A DNA stretch of 64,000 nt from Ruminococcus sp. AF31-8BH (GCF_003460605.1 NZ_QTVN01000005.1:1-64000); one strand, 5' to 3'. Positions 25,140 to 33,620 are shown, counted from the stretch's first letter. Program-made: numbers and translations. The notes: generated from the letters alone by a model not told the origin.

Positions 25140-26137
25140 GGATAGGTGTGTTGGATTCCAATGGTTCTTTTGATAATCCTTTTTTTCAGGACAAAAAAAT
25201 TATAAAAATAGACTGTAAATGGAAAGATCAAGAGTACAGTAAAGATGCCTTTGGATTTACCCATGCAGAATATGTCTGTTCTTTTATTTTAAAGGAAAAC
25301 CCAGAAGCTGAAATTGTTCTGGTACCCATTGTAAGGAAGAACAAAAAGAGTACGGTTCTGGATATGATAGAAGGTATCGAAACACTGATAGAGGAACAGG
25401 TAGACATAATTAATTTGAGTATGGGAGATGAGTACAAATACCACAAAGAAATAGAGGAAGTATGTAGAGTAGCTACCGAAAAAGGAATTTTGATCGTGGC
25501 TGCATACTCCAATCAGAAAGCAGAAGCAACCTATCCTGCATCCTTCCCTTTTGTAATAGGAGTGAGATGCCTGGATATGGATGAGCCTGTACAAGTGCTT
25601 GAATATGATGGAAAGAAAAATGATGTGATTTTTTCTTGTAGGCTTTTCTTTTTATACCACTTAGGAATACCAGTACTCCATCCAGGAAATAGTCTTGCCT
25701 GTGCGGTAGTAACAGGTTATTTAAGCAATTATAAGAAACAGTATCAACAGGCAATTTCACAGTTTACGCATAATACTTTGAATAATTATTATCCATATCA
25801 GACATTAAAACAAAAACAATGTTATTTTTTGACGAACCGTATGGAAGAACCTTTAGAACAACGTTTTATGCGGGAAGTAACGAGAACAGAACAATGCGAT
25901 ACTTTTGAAAGTGGAATGGAAAAACTGAGAAATATAAAGACAGTAGAGCAATATTCGGTGCTTTTTATTGATCACAATAATTATCAGGAGATATGCAAAT
26001 ATAAGGAGTATATCAGGGAATATGCGATGAAGCATCCGGAAATAGAAATCGTTTTGCGATATCCTCTATTTAATATGATAGAGAGATTAAATTTCCAAGA
26101 GAAGACAAATAGAAATTTGAACCAGTTTACAGTTTAG
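25136..26137 (+). CDS. cytosolic subtilase (S8) of the peptide locus
   Basis: A 333-residue compact subtilisin-like protein with no signal peptide or propeptide. The triad can be placed: Asp7 (IGVLDSNGS), His43 (GFTHAEYVCSF) and Ser186 (GNSLACAVVTG), with Asn126 (AAYSNQKA) as the oxyanion residue. A non-catalytic C-terminal part of about 130 residues follows. It is translated from GTG 25136 inside the exporter's end, between exporter and maturase genes. It is probably the leader peptidase, cleaving modified precursors before export. Similar proteins occur in clostridial Cys-rich peptide clusters, from memory. Activity is inferred. Confidence 0.75.
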   Translation: MRIGVLDSNGSFDNPFFQDKKIIKIDCKWKDQEYSKDAFGFTHAEYVCSFILKENPEAEIVLVPIVRKNKKSTVLDMIEGIETLIEEQVDIINLSMGDEYKYHKEIEEVCRVATEKGILIVAAYSNQKAEATYPASFPFVIGVRCLDMDEPVQVLEYDGKKNDVIFSCRLFFLYHLGIPVLHPGNSLACAVVTGYLSNYKKQYQQAISQFTHNTLNNYYPYQTLKQKQCYFLTNRMEEPLEQRFMREVTRTEQCDTFESGMEKLRNIKTVEQYSVLFIDHNNYQEICKYKEYIREYAMKHPEIEIVLRYPLFNMIERLNFQEKTNRNLNQFTV

Positions 26138-26147
26138 GAGGCGTAAA

Positions 26148-27254
26148 ATGTATACATTATCATTAGAAATAATAAATAAGTGCAATTTGAATTGTACTTA
26201 TTGTTATCTGGGAGAAAAGAAAAATACATACATGAGCTTGGAAACCGCTCAAAGGGCAATTGATATTGCCGTTCATGAAGCAAATAAGCAGCATGACCAG
26301 ACACTTATGGTTTATTTTATCGGAGGGGAACCTCTTATGGCATTTAACCTGATGAAGGATGCAGTAGATTATACGAAGCAAAAGTGCCGGGAAACAAATT
26401 TAATATGTAAGTTCAGTACTACGATAAATGGAACGTTGATTACGGATGAAATAATAGACTTTTTTATAGAAAATACATTTGAGCTGAAAGTGAGTTTAGA
26501 TGGTCCTGAGCATGTCCAGAATTTGAACAGGAGAGATTATGCAGGAAACGGAAGTTTTGAAAAGATTATGAAGAACCTTCCGTTGCTGAGAAAATATGAA
26601 CAGGCAACAGGCAATCAGATTTCAGTAGCAAGTGTTGTAACAAGCAATAACTATCAATATTATGCAGAAAGTTTTCAATTTTTGCTTGACTTGGGAATTA
26701 AAAAATTAGAGTCAGGAATTGATTATTATTGTGCATGGAGTGATGAGCAGCTACAAGAATTACGAGAGCAGATAGAGAAAGTATTCGGGTTATATAAAGC
26801 ATATATACAAAAAAATCAAGAAGTAATTTTTTGGAATCTATGGGAACAATATCTGAAATCTTTTTTGACTCCATGTCCATTTTACGTATGTAAGGCAGGT
26901 TTGACAACTTGTTATGTAACAACAGATGGCGGGATTTATACTTGTGCAGAACTTCCTGAGTTTAAAATCGGTTCTGTAGAAGAAGGATTGGATGTTCCCA
27001 GAATTCGAGAAATTATTTATCTGGAGGATCGAGAGGATGCGATGTGCCAAGAATGTCAATATCTTAGACATTGCAAAACAAGAGGATGTCAGATGGCAAA
27101 TTATGAAATTCACCAAAATGTATATAAACCTATAAAAGTGAATTGTGAAGTGACGAAGTGGATGTATCATTTGATTCAAACAAATCTATCTGAAAAACAA
27201 CTTGAAAAGTTGAAACAAGAATATGAAAGGAGATATTTACGCCATGGAAAATAA
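26148..27254 (+). CDS. radical-SAM/SPASM peptide maturase 3
   Basis: A 368-residue enzyme, ATG 26148 behind AGGAGGCG. The cluster motif is CNLNCTYC (Cys12, 16, 19) with YLGEKK after it, then FIGGEPLM. The SPASM cysteines appear in PCPFYVCKAGLT, YTCAE, MCQECQYLRHCKTRGC and VNCEV. It is the nearest relative of maturase 1 in the window. It ends inside maturase 4 (11-base overlap), so 3 and 4 are made together and may act in sequence or as partners. Confidence 0.88.
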   Translation: MYTLSLEIINKCNLNCTYCYLGEKKNTYMSLETAQRAIDIAVHEANKQHDQTLMVYFIGGEPLMAFNLMKDAVDYTKQKCRETNLICKFSTTINGTLITDEIIDFFIENTFELKVSLDGPEHVQNLNRRDYAGNGSFEKIMKNLPLLRKYEQATGNQISVASVVTSNNYQYYAESFQFLLDLGIKKLESGIDYYCAWSDEQLQELREQIEKVFGLYKAYIQKNQEVIFWNLWEQYLKSFLTPCPFYVCKAGLTTCYVTTDGGIYTCAELPEFKIGSVEEGLDVPRIREIIYLEDREDAMCQECQYLRHCKTRGCQMANYEIHQNVYKPIKVNCEVTKWMYHLIQTNLSEKQLEKLKQEYERRYLRHGK

Positions 27255-28530
27255 AATGAATGAGTTTATTAAGATTACGGAGGGAGAAAAAGTGGCTTTA
27301 ATTGATCCGGTAGGAAAAGTCTGCCTGGGGGTAAGCAAAAGATTTGCCGATAATTTAGATAAACCAGAGTTCCAGGAAAAGTTATATCCCGTGTGGAAGC
27401 AGCAAACTGAATTTATAAAAGAAATAGAGAATAGCCATGAGAAAATCAATACAGTATATTTGATGGTAACCAGGAAATGTAATATGAATTGTGATTTTTG
27501 TGCAATCAGTGCAAATGACAAATTGTGTCCAGAAAAAGAATTTAAGCTAGAGGATATACAGAATAAGGTGGTTCCGTTCTTTCAGAAAAATAAACCACAT
27601 AAAATGATTCTTACAGGTGGAGAGCCACTGATTAAAGAGCAAATTGTGGAAATTGCGAAAGCATTGCGAAATGGTTTGACTTGCCCAATTACACTACAGA
27701 GCAATGGGCTTGCTATCACCAAGGAATTAATAGAACAACTTAAAGGATATATAAATGAAATAGACTTCAGTACCATGCACATGTTCGGAACACCTGAAAA
27801 GGAGCAGCAGTTAATTAATCATATAGAGATGTGTCAGCAAGCCGGAATAAAGGTAGTTCTTACTTTCATTTATGAGAAAACCAATGAGATGGATTTGTAT
27901 CGATTGATTGATATAGCTGCGAAATATGACATAGATGTTCTTTTTAATATAGTTTCATCCGTTGGTAGAGCGAAAGAAAACTCTGAAATTTTAACAGATG
28001 TGGAACATATTGATATGAACCTGAAGATAGTAAAATATATATTGAAACAGGGATACGAAGATAAAAAAATAGGGGGAGCTTTCTATCAAAGGGTTCAAGT
28101 AAGAAATTCTTGTGGGGGATATGGAAAAGTTATGGCAATTTTCCCGGAAGGCGATATTTATATGTGTCAGTGCATGGAACAGAACCAGGTTCGAATGGGA
28201 AACATACTATTCGATGAGCCACAGAAAATTTTACAAGAATTAGAAAATTTATTGGAAAAAGATGAAATTAAGAAACTGTTCTGTGCTGAATATAAAGAAA
28301 TATGTAAAGAATGTGACTACCGATATATATGCGGTGGACGTTGTATGGCATCAGAAGAACCGTATGATTACCGGTGTATTTTCTTAAAAGCAGTATTAAA
28401 TTATGTGTTATTTTATTATCAGCCTAAAGAAAATAGAAAGAAAAACTTAGAAATTTATATGGAGTATATGGAGGCGGTAAAGAGAAAATGGGAGAAAGAA
28501 GCCAACGAGGAAGAAAAAAGTGCAATTTAG
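27244..28530 (+). CDS. radical-SAM/SPASM peptide maturase 4 with N-terminal extension
   Basis: A 428-residue enzyme, ATG 27244 with AAAGGAG inside the preceding gene (an in-frame ATG at 27223 has no site). About 65 residues precede the SAM domain and may form a small leader-binding fold of the PqqD/RRE kind. The cluster motif is CNMNCDFC (Cys79, 83, 86), followed by LTGGEPLI. The SPASM cysteines are in SCGGYGK, MCQCME, and CKECDYRYICGGRCM. It differs clearly from the other three. Its stop codon lies inside operator copy D. Confidence 0.88.
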   Translation: MENKMNEFIKITEGEKVALIDPVGKVCLGVSKRFADNLDKPEFQEKLYPVWKQQTEFIKEIENSHEKINTVYLMVTRKCNMNCDFCAISANDKLCPEKEFKLEDIQNKVVPFFQKNKPHKMILTGGEPLIKEQIVEIAKALRNGLTCPITLQSNGLAITKELIEQLKGYINEIDFSTMHMFGTPEKEQQLINHIEMCQQAGIKVVLTFIYEKTNEMDLYRLIDIAAKYDIDVLFNIVSSVGRAKENSEILTDVEHIDMNLKIVKYILKQGYEDKKIGGAFYQRVQVRNSCGGYGKVMAIFPEGDIYMCQCMEQNQVRMGNILFDEPQKILQELENLLEKDEIKKLFCAEYKEICKECDYRYICGGRCMASEEPYDYRCIFLKAVLNYVLFYYQPKENRKKNLEIYMEYMEAVKRKWEKEANEEEKSAI

Positions 28531-28569
28531 ACAAGAAATATAGATAAAAGGTATGGTAAAGCGTATAAA
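28513..28569 (+). promoter_or_regulatory. locus operator/promoter, copy D (precursors 2-4)
   Basis: GAAAAAAGTGCAATTTAG (28513-28530), then ACAAGAAATATAG (28531-28543). The -10 TATAAA is at 28564-28569, 42 bases from the GCA. The operator covers the last codons and the TAG stop of maturase 4. It drives the second precursor group. Confidence 0.75.
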
Positions 28570-28593
28570 TATAGGCATAAGGAGGTGAGTTCG

Positions 28594-28737
28594 ATGGAAG
28601 AATTCAATACAGAAAGAAAATCCTCAGAACTTAGCAAAGAGGAAGTAAGTATTTATACGGATGATTGCGGCGTGACAAGGTATGAATGCGTGACAGATTG
28701 TTTGGGGATAACAGCTTTAATTACGCCAATGCACTAA
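28594..28737 (+). CDS. RiPP precursor peptide 2
   Basis: A 47-residue peptide, ATG 28594 behind AAGGAGG. The leader ends in SKEEVSIY, and the core, TDDCGVTRYECVTDCLGITA, has Cys25, 32 and 36 (C-x6-C-x3-C). The tail is LITPMH rather than the Gly-Gly-Gly tail of most sisters, resembling precursor 7. It is first of three tandem genes. Confidence 0.82.
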   Translation: MEEFNTERKSSELSKEEVSIYTDDCGVTRYECVTDCLGITALITPMH

Positions 28738-28767
28738 TTTAAGTGTTCAGAAAGGAGACAGTAGCTT

Positions 28768-28908
28768 ATGAACGAATTAGATGGAAAAGAAGCTCAGGAA
28801 TTATCGAAGGAAGAAATCAACGTCTATGCAACAGACTGTGGAGAAATCCAGAACCATTGTAAAAATGACTGTTTTGGTGGCGGATCTTTTCTGAATCCGG
28901 ATTATTAA
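28768..28908 (+). CDS. RiPP precursor peptide 3
   Basis: A 46-residue peptide, ATG 28768 behind AAAGGAG. The leader ends in SKEEINVY, and the core, ATDCGEIQNHCKNDCFGGGS, has Cys24, 31 and 35. The Gly-Gly-Gly-(Ala/Ser)-aromatic ending is shared with precursors 4 and 5. Confidence 0.82.
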   Translation: MNELDGKEAQELSKEEINVYATDCGEIQNHCKNDCFGGGSFLNPDY

Positions 28909-28925
28909 AGAGGAGGATGATTGTC

Positions 28926-29075
28926 ATGGAAGAAAAGAGAACAGAAGTAATTGAAAACGAAGAGTTATTAAAAGAAGAAGTTGATATTTATGAATTGCCG
29001 AACTGCGATATTGTTCGTAAGAAATGCGAAAATGATTGTATTGGTGGAGGCGCTTTTATAAATACAACTAAGTAA
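28926..29075 (+). CDS. RiPP precursor peptide 4
   Basis: A 49-residue peptide, ATG 28926 behind AGAGGAGG. The leader ends in LKEEVDIY, and the core, ELPNCDIVRKKCENDCIGGG, has Cys27, 34 and 38. It has Asn before and Asp after the first Cys instead of the usual Asp-Cys-Gly, the most divergent core of the six-member group. Confidence 0.82.
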   Translation: MEEKRTEVIENEELLKEEVDIYELPNCDIVRKKCENDCIGGGAFINTTK

Positions 29076-29092
29076 TACATAAAAAAACATGG

Positions 29093-29126
29093 AAGGCTAT
29101 TCGAGAAGCAAAAATCGAGTAGCCTT
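29093..29126 (+). terminator. hairpin after precursors 2-4
   Basis: AAGGCTATTCGA (29093-29104) pairs with TCGAGTAGCCTT (29115-29126), with one mismatch. The T-run is short, so some read-through into the ABC genes is likely. Confidence 0.6.
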
Positions 29127-29178
29127 TCATTAGTATATAGATACAAATAAAAGAGAAATTTAAAAGGAGAAATGAATT

Positions 29179-29877
29179 ATGAAAGTATTGGAAGCAAGAA
29201 ATATAAAAAAATATTATGGAAAGGAGCCTAATATAACAAAAGCATTGGATGGAGTAGATTTTAATGTTGAAAAGGGTGAATTTGTAGCCATTGTTGGTAC
29301 ATCTGGAAGTGGTAAATCTACCTTATTAAATATGTTGGGAGGATTGGATATACCGACATCTGGGGAAATTAAGATCCAAGGAAAAAAATTGTCAGACTTA
29401 AATGACGAGCAGCTCACAATCTTTCGAAGAAGGAATATAGGATTTATTTTTCAAAACTATAACTTACTTCCGATGTTAAATGTTTATGAGAATATAGTTT
29501 TGCCGATTGAATTAGATGGGCAAGAAGTTGATCAGACGTTTTTGAACGAAATTATCAATATGCTTGGTTTGCAGGAAAAACTTAAAAGTATGCCGAATAT
29601 GTTATCTGGTGGACAGCAACAGCGTGTTGCCATTGCAAGGGCATTGATTACAAAACCGGCAATTATACTTGCAGACGAACCAACAGGAAATCTAGACAGT
29701 AAGACAAGCCAGGATGTGCTGGAATTGATTCAAAGAACGAGTAGAAAATTTGAGCAAAGTGTTGTGATGATTACACATAATGAGCACATTGCAGATTCAG
29801 CAGAACGAATAGTAAGGATTGAAGACGGAAAATTTTTGAGAACTGGAGTTGGTGAAGATGAGAAAAGCAGGGAATAA
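29179..29877 (+). CDS. LolD/MacB-type ABC ATPase
   Basis: A 232-residue ATPase behind AAAAGGAG. Walker A is [11 protein letters not shown] (about 40), the Q-loop is [10 protein letters not shown], the signature is [13 protein letters not shown] (about 144), and Walker B with D-loop is [12 protein letters not shown] (about 165). It overlaps the permease gene. Such pairs next to antimicrobial-peptide genes usually confer self-protection or peptide sensing (BceA type). Here it lies between two precursor groups, which fits self-immunity. Confidence 0.9.
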   Translation: MKVLEARNIKKYYGKEPNITKALDGVDFNVEKGEFVAIVGTSGSGKSTLLNMLGGLDIPTSGEIKIQGKKLSDLNDEQLTIFRRRNIGFIFQNYNLLPMLNVYENIVLPIELDGQEVDQTFLNEIINMLGLQEKLKSMPNMLSGGQQQRVAIARALITKPAIILADEPTGNLDSKTSQDVLELIQRTSRKFEQSVVMITHNEHIADSAERIVRIEDGKFLRTGVGEDEKSRE

Positions 29878-32212
29878 AAAAGTAATAAAAACTATTGTAA
29901 AGAGAAATCTTCAGGCTGAAAAACGAAGAAATATTATGTTAGTGGTTTCTATAGCTTTAGCATCATTTTTAATATGCTTTTCAGGACTAATTGCGACTTC
30001 ACTGATGGAAGTGCAGAAAAAACAGATTCAGGATACATACGAAGCAGTATATATGAATGTTTCAGAAGAAAAGTTGTCAAAGCTAAGAGAAGAAAAGGGA
30101 TTTGAAAGAGTAGGACAATACTACATTGTTGGAGATATACCGTCTGCAGAAAAATATACAGCAGCTTTTTTTTACATAGATCAGCCAATGCTCTATATGT
30201 TGAGAAATCAGATAGATTTACTCAGTGGAGAAGTACCAGAGAAAGAAGCTCAAATTGCTGTATGTAAAGAATGGCTGGAAAAGTATGGGAAAGATAAAAA
30301 GGTAGGAGATAAGATTACTTTAAATACGGAGCAACTATCAGGAGAATATACGATTTCTGGGATTCTTGATATGAGAACTAGCGGAGAAACATTTCCGTTT
30401 CTAATATCTTGGGAAAAACTGGAAAATTATGAAAACTATAATGAAAGTTCCAACATGGTTTATGTGCATGTGAAGGAAAAAAACGCTGAAGATATAAAGA
30501 AATATTGCAACGAAATTGCTGAAAAAAATAATCTACCTGTAGCATTTAACAATCAATATTTTCGATATGTTAATCAAGTGATCTCCGCAGATCAATTAGG
30601 AATTTTAGGGATATTAATTGGACTTGTCTTCATAGGAAGCTATACTGTTATAAAAAGTATCTTTCAAATTTCTATAATAAACAAAATACAAAATTACGGA
30701 CGACTTAGAACAATAGGAACGACACAAAAGCAGATAAAAAAGATTGTAAAAAAGGAAGGACGATATTTAGGTGTTAGAGGGATATTGACAGGTATTTCAT
30801 TAGCAATACTTTGTTCAGCAATAATATTAGCAAAAGGGATTAATATTAGAAATTATATTGTATGTGCAATGATAACCGCAGTTGTCTGCTGTATTATTGT
30901 CAGTATTTCTATAAATAAACCAATTAAAATAGCAATGAAGGTCTCACCGATGGAATCTGTGAGGATGACAGCAATTAGTAATATAAAAATATCGACAAAA
31001 GAAAAAAATAGAAAACTTACGCCAATATCTTTGGGAATAATGAATTTTAAAAGAGAGCCAAAAAAAGTATGGAGTATAGTTATATCATTAAGCCTCGGAG
31101 GAATTATTCTGCTAGCAGTATCATCAGCTTTACTTTTACAAGAACCTGAAAGGATGACACAACACTTTTTTGGTGATGCTGATTATAAAATATATATAAA
31201 ATCAGACAAAGAGCCAACAGAATTATTATATTCTGGGAATCCCCTTAATGATAAGCTGAAAGAAGAAATTGGTAGCATTCCGGGCATAAATGAGATACAA
31301 ACATTAAGAAAATCAGCAACCTTTACCTTCGAATATAAGGGATATGGAGGAAGAGGAATGTGTGATATGATTACAACGCAAAATAAGAAAGAAATTGAAG
31401 ATTCATTAATTGCAGGACGAATGCCTGAAAATCCCCACGAAATATTGGTAAAGGATGAGTATAAAGATTTTGGGGAAGAAGTAAAGGTAGGAATGCAGTT
31501 TGAAATTTCGTTAGGAAGAGAAAAAATACCAGTAACAGTATCAGGAATTTTCCAATCAACTAAAGTTGCATCTGCACAAGGATGTGGACGTGCAGGATTT
31601 AATGCCGCGATGATGTGTATGCCAGAAGATGCTTTTAAAGAATTGTTGCCTGGAATAAAGAATTTTGATTTCGCATGGGAAATCAAAATTGATCCGAAAG
31701 AACAGAGCAGTGTTGATGAAAGTCTTCGAAATATGATTTCACAAAACGAAGATATTGCAATTGAAAGCTTTAGTGAAAGAGTGGATGGATATGAAAAGGA
31801 TAATATCCTATATTTCATTTTCCAGATAATTTCAATTCTAATTTTCCTTTTTGGGGTGATAAATTTGATTAACACAACACTGTCAAATCAATTATTTAGA
31901 AGACGTGAATATAGTGTTTTACGGTCTATAGGATTGACAGAGAAGCAACTTTATAGGGTTATTATCTGTGAGGGTATGTGCTATTCTATTTTAAGTATTT
32001 GTATAACGCTGTTAATTGGAACTCCTATTGCAATGTTAATTTGCCGTCAAATGAGTACGGTCTGTTATGGGAAGGTGGTAGAATATTCATTTCCGCTTTT
32101 TTATATGAGCATATATGTCTTGGTACTTTTGTTAATACAGGTTATATTATCTGTTTACCAAATAAGAGAGCAGAAGAAAAAATCAATTATTGATCAGCTA
32201 AGAATGGAATAG
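29858..32212 (+). CDS. FtsX-like ABC permease (probable immunity)
   Basis: A 784-residue permease. ATG 29858 is preferred to an in-frame TTG at 29849. It has the MacB-like plan: a first membrane segment (about 30), an extracellular domain, three segments (about 250-365), a second extracellular domain (about 410-650) and three closing segments. LSNQLFRRREYSVLRSIG is the FtsX signature. It partners the ATPase it overlaps. It probably removes peptides from the membrane to protect the producer. Confidence 0.87.
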   Translation: MRKAGNKKVIKTIVKRNLQAEKRRNIMLVVSIALASFLICFSGLIATSLMEVQKKQIQDTYEAVYMNVSEEKLSKLREEKGFERVGQYYIVGDIPSAEKYTAAFFYIDQPMLYMLRNQIDLLSGEVPEKEAQIAVCKEWLEKYGKDKKVGDKITLNTEQLSGEYTISGILDMRTSGETFPFLISWEKLENYENYNESSNMVYVHVKEKNAEDIKKYCNEIAEKNNLPVAFNNQYFRYVNQVISADQLGILGILIGLVFIGSYTVIKSIFQISIINKIQNYGRLRTIGTTQKQIKKIVKKEGRYLGVRGILTGISLAILCSAIILAKGINIRNYIVCAMITAVVCCIIVSISINKPIKIAMKVSPMESVRMTAISNIKISTKEKNRKLTPISLGIMNFKREPKKVWSIVISLSLGGIILLAVSSALLLQEPERMTQHFFGDADYKIYIKSDKEPTELLYSGNPLNDKLKEEIGSIPGINEIQTLRKSATFTFEYKGYGGRGMCDMITTQNKKEIEDSLIAGRMPENPHEILVKDEYKDFGEEVKVGMQFEISLGREKIPVTVSGIFQSTKVASAQGCGRAGFNAAMMCMPEDAFKELLPGIKNFDFAWEIKIDPKEQSSVDESLRNMISQNEDIAIESFSERVDGYEKDNILYFIFQIISILIFLFGVINLINTTLSNQLFRRREYSVLRSIGLTEKQLYRVIICEGMCYSILSICITLLIGTPIAMLICRQMSTVCYGKVVEYSFPLFYMSIYVLVLLLIQVILSVYQIREQKKKSIIDQLRME

Positions 32213-32227
32213 TTGTCCAAACAGAAA

Positions 32228-32283
32228 GAAAAAAATGCAATCTGCACATAAAATATGGAAATGAAATTTTGAAATAGTATACT
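32228..32283 (+). promoter_or_regulatory. locus operator/promoter, copy E (precursors 5-7)
   Basis: GAAAAAAATGCAATCTGC (32228-32245), then ACATAAAATATGG. The -10 TATACT is at 32278-32283, 41 bases from the GCA. It drives the third precursor group. Confidence 0.72.
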
Positions 32284-32322
32284 GATGTTATCAAAAACAT
32301 TAATAGGAAGGAGGAAAGTCGG

Positions 32323-32466
32323 ATGAAAGAACGAAGAGAGGATCAAGAAGCAAGAGAACTCCTTATCGCAGAAGTAAACATTTATACGGATGATTGTGGA
32401 GAGATTCAGTTTCATTGTTTAAATGATTGCTTGGGCGGAGGCGCTTGGCTGAGTATTGAACAATAA
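32323..32466 (+). CDS. RiPP precursor peptide 5
   Basis: A 47-residue peptide, ATG 32323 behind AGGAGG. The leader ends in LIAEVNIY, and the core, TDDCGEIQFHCLNDCLGGGA, has Cys25, 32 and 36, followed by Trp42. It is very close to precursor 3. Confidence 0.82.
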   Translation: MKERREDQEARELLIAEVNIYTDDCGEIQFHCLNDCLGGGAWLSIEQ

Positions 32467-32502
32467 CAACAGTTAAATAATTTTATAGAAAGGAAAAAAG
32501 AT

Positions 32503-32643
32503 ATGGAAAACGAGAGAAAAGCAAAAAATTATGAAACAGATATAGAAGAAGTGAATGTATATATAGCTGATTGTGGTATAACAAGAAAAGCGTGTGTAAC
32601 AGATTGTATCGGTGGAAGTGCTTGGATAAGCACTATGAACTAA
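32503..32643 (+). CDS. RiPP precursor peptide 6
   Basis: A 46-residue peptide, ATG 32503 behind AAAGGA. The leader ends in IEEVNVY, and the core, IADCGITRKACVTDCIGGSA, has Cys24, 31 and 35 and Trp41. It combines the ITRKAC segment of precursor 7 with the Gly-Gly tail of precursor 5. Confidence 0.82.
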   Translation: MENERKAKNYETDIEEVNVYIADCGITRKACVTDCIGGSAWISTMN

Positions 32644-32689
32644 TATAAAGTAGGAGAAGTTCTATATAGACGATTGCAGATTAACAAAA

Positions 32690-32703
32690 TACCAATATTG
32701 GTA
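32690..32703 (+). promoter_or_regulatory. perfect palindrome before precursor 7
   Basis: TACCAATATTGGTA is a perfect 14-base palindrome in the 116-base gap between precursors 6 and 7. It may be an operator for a dimeric regulator acting on precursor 7 alone. No other copy was noticed. Confidence 0.35.
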
Positions 32704-32759
32704 GTTGCGTTTAGGTATGTGCATAATCAAAAGTTCGAAATGAACCAAGGAGGATTTTT

Positions 32760-32897
32760 ATGAGCGATGTAAAATTAGAGAATGTTGAATTAAAGGAAGA
32801 AGAAGTCAATATATACACTCCAGACTGTGGAGTAACAAGAAAAGCGTGTACAACAGATTGTTTTATGACAACTTGTTTAATTACATGTGCAGAATAA
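32760..32897 (+). CDS. RiPP precursor peptide 7 (five-cysteine variant)
   Basis: A 45-residue peptide, ATG 32760 behind AAGGAGG. The leader ends in LKEEEVNIY. The core has the conserved Cys23, 30 and 34 plus two more at 39 and 43 (DCFMTTCLITCAE), replacing the Gly-rich tail. It probably gains an extra crosslink or uses another maturase. Confidence 0.8.
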   Translation: MSDVKLENVELKEEEVNIYTPDCGVTRKACTTDCFMTTCLITCAE

Positions 32898-32914
32898 AAG
32901 ATACGATAAGGAAG

Positions 32915-32946
32915 GAGCAGCGTTACTGTAATAGGTTACGCTGCTC
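32915..32946. terminator. bidirectional terminator
   Basis: GAGCAGCGT (32915-32923) with ACGCTGCTC (32938-32946), followed by TTTT. It closes the precursor 5-7 operon and also lies just past the stop of the minus-strand gene at 32949. Confidence 0.85.
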
Positions 32947-32948
32947 TT

Positions 32949-33620
32949 TTAATAGGTGATCCACATATATCCAATTCCATAGATTGTTTTAATATAATGG
33001 TGACTTTCAGTATCAATTCTTTGCCGTATACGGCAGATCATACTATTCAGAGAAGTTTCTTCGACATAATTTCCATTTCTATCCCATAGAGAATATAAAA
33101 GATGTTGTCTGGTTAAAACAGTGTTTGGGCTTAAAGAAAGCAACTTGAGGAGCTTAAATTCCAATGGTGTAAAGGAAGTAGTAGTACCTTCAATCACTGC
33201 AGTCAAGGAGTTAAAATTTAAAGTTATGTGGCTGTCTTCATACTTTGTAGCCAGATGATTGTTGGCAAATAAGATATCCAATTTTTTCGATAAAAGTGCT
33301 GGTGATGAAAGAGAAATATATAAATGGTCAGTAGCACCGGCTTCATAGAAATCCAAGATGATTTGTTCTGGAACACTAGTAGGGCATAAAAATAGAACAA
33401 TGATGTTTGGACAGCATTTTTTGGCAGCCTTACATATTGTAAGACTGTATTTATGTAACATTGTGAAATCCAAGATTAAAGCATTATAAGAGCTAAAGCG
33501 TATGTTGCCAATTTGCTTTGGCCTGATGGAAATAAAATCTGTATTATAATTTGACTTTAAGACATTTCCAAGATTTTCCCCCAAGATTGTCGGATTACCA
33601 ACAAATAATAGTTTTTTCAT
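32949..33620 (-). CDS. OmpR-type regulator with degenerate receiver
   Basis: A 223-residue protein with a receiver-like N-terminal domain and a complete winged helix (about 125-223: TSFTPLEFKLLKLLSLSPNT, IKTIYGIGYMWI). The receiver lacks the acidic pair at its first strand (LLFVGNPT) but keeps an Asp in LILDFTM. It therefore may not be switched by phosphorylation in the usual way. No kinase is next to it. It faces the plus-strand regulators across a 210-base divergent region. Function in the locus unknown. Confidence 0.8.
   Translation of the reverse strand: MKKLLFVGNPTILGENLGNVLKSNYNTDFISIRPKQIGNIRFSSYNALILDFTMLHKYSLTICKAAKKCCPNIIVLFLCPTSVPEQIILDFYEAGATDHLYISLSSPALLSKKLDILFANNHLATKYEDSHITLNFNSLTAVIEGTTTSFTPLEFKLLKLLSLSPNTVLTRQHLLYSLWDRNGNYVEETSLNSMICRIRQRIDTESHHYIKTIYGIGYMWITY

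Noticed and set aside
23457..28530. Lanthipeptide biosynthesis
   Set aside because: No LanM, LanB or LanC-like gene is visible. The modifying enzymes are all radical-SAM/SPASM proteins.
17385..32897. Ruminococcin C-type sactipeptide
   Set aside because: RumC precursors have a different cysteine layout and length. The precursors here have C-x6-C-x3-C and short cores, so I do not use that name.
28594..32897. CRISPR-like array from the repeated short genes
   Set aside because: The similarity lies in translated peptides with separate ribosome sites; the DNA lacks constant repeats and regular spacers. No CRISPR array was seen anywhere in the window.
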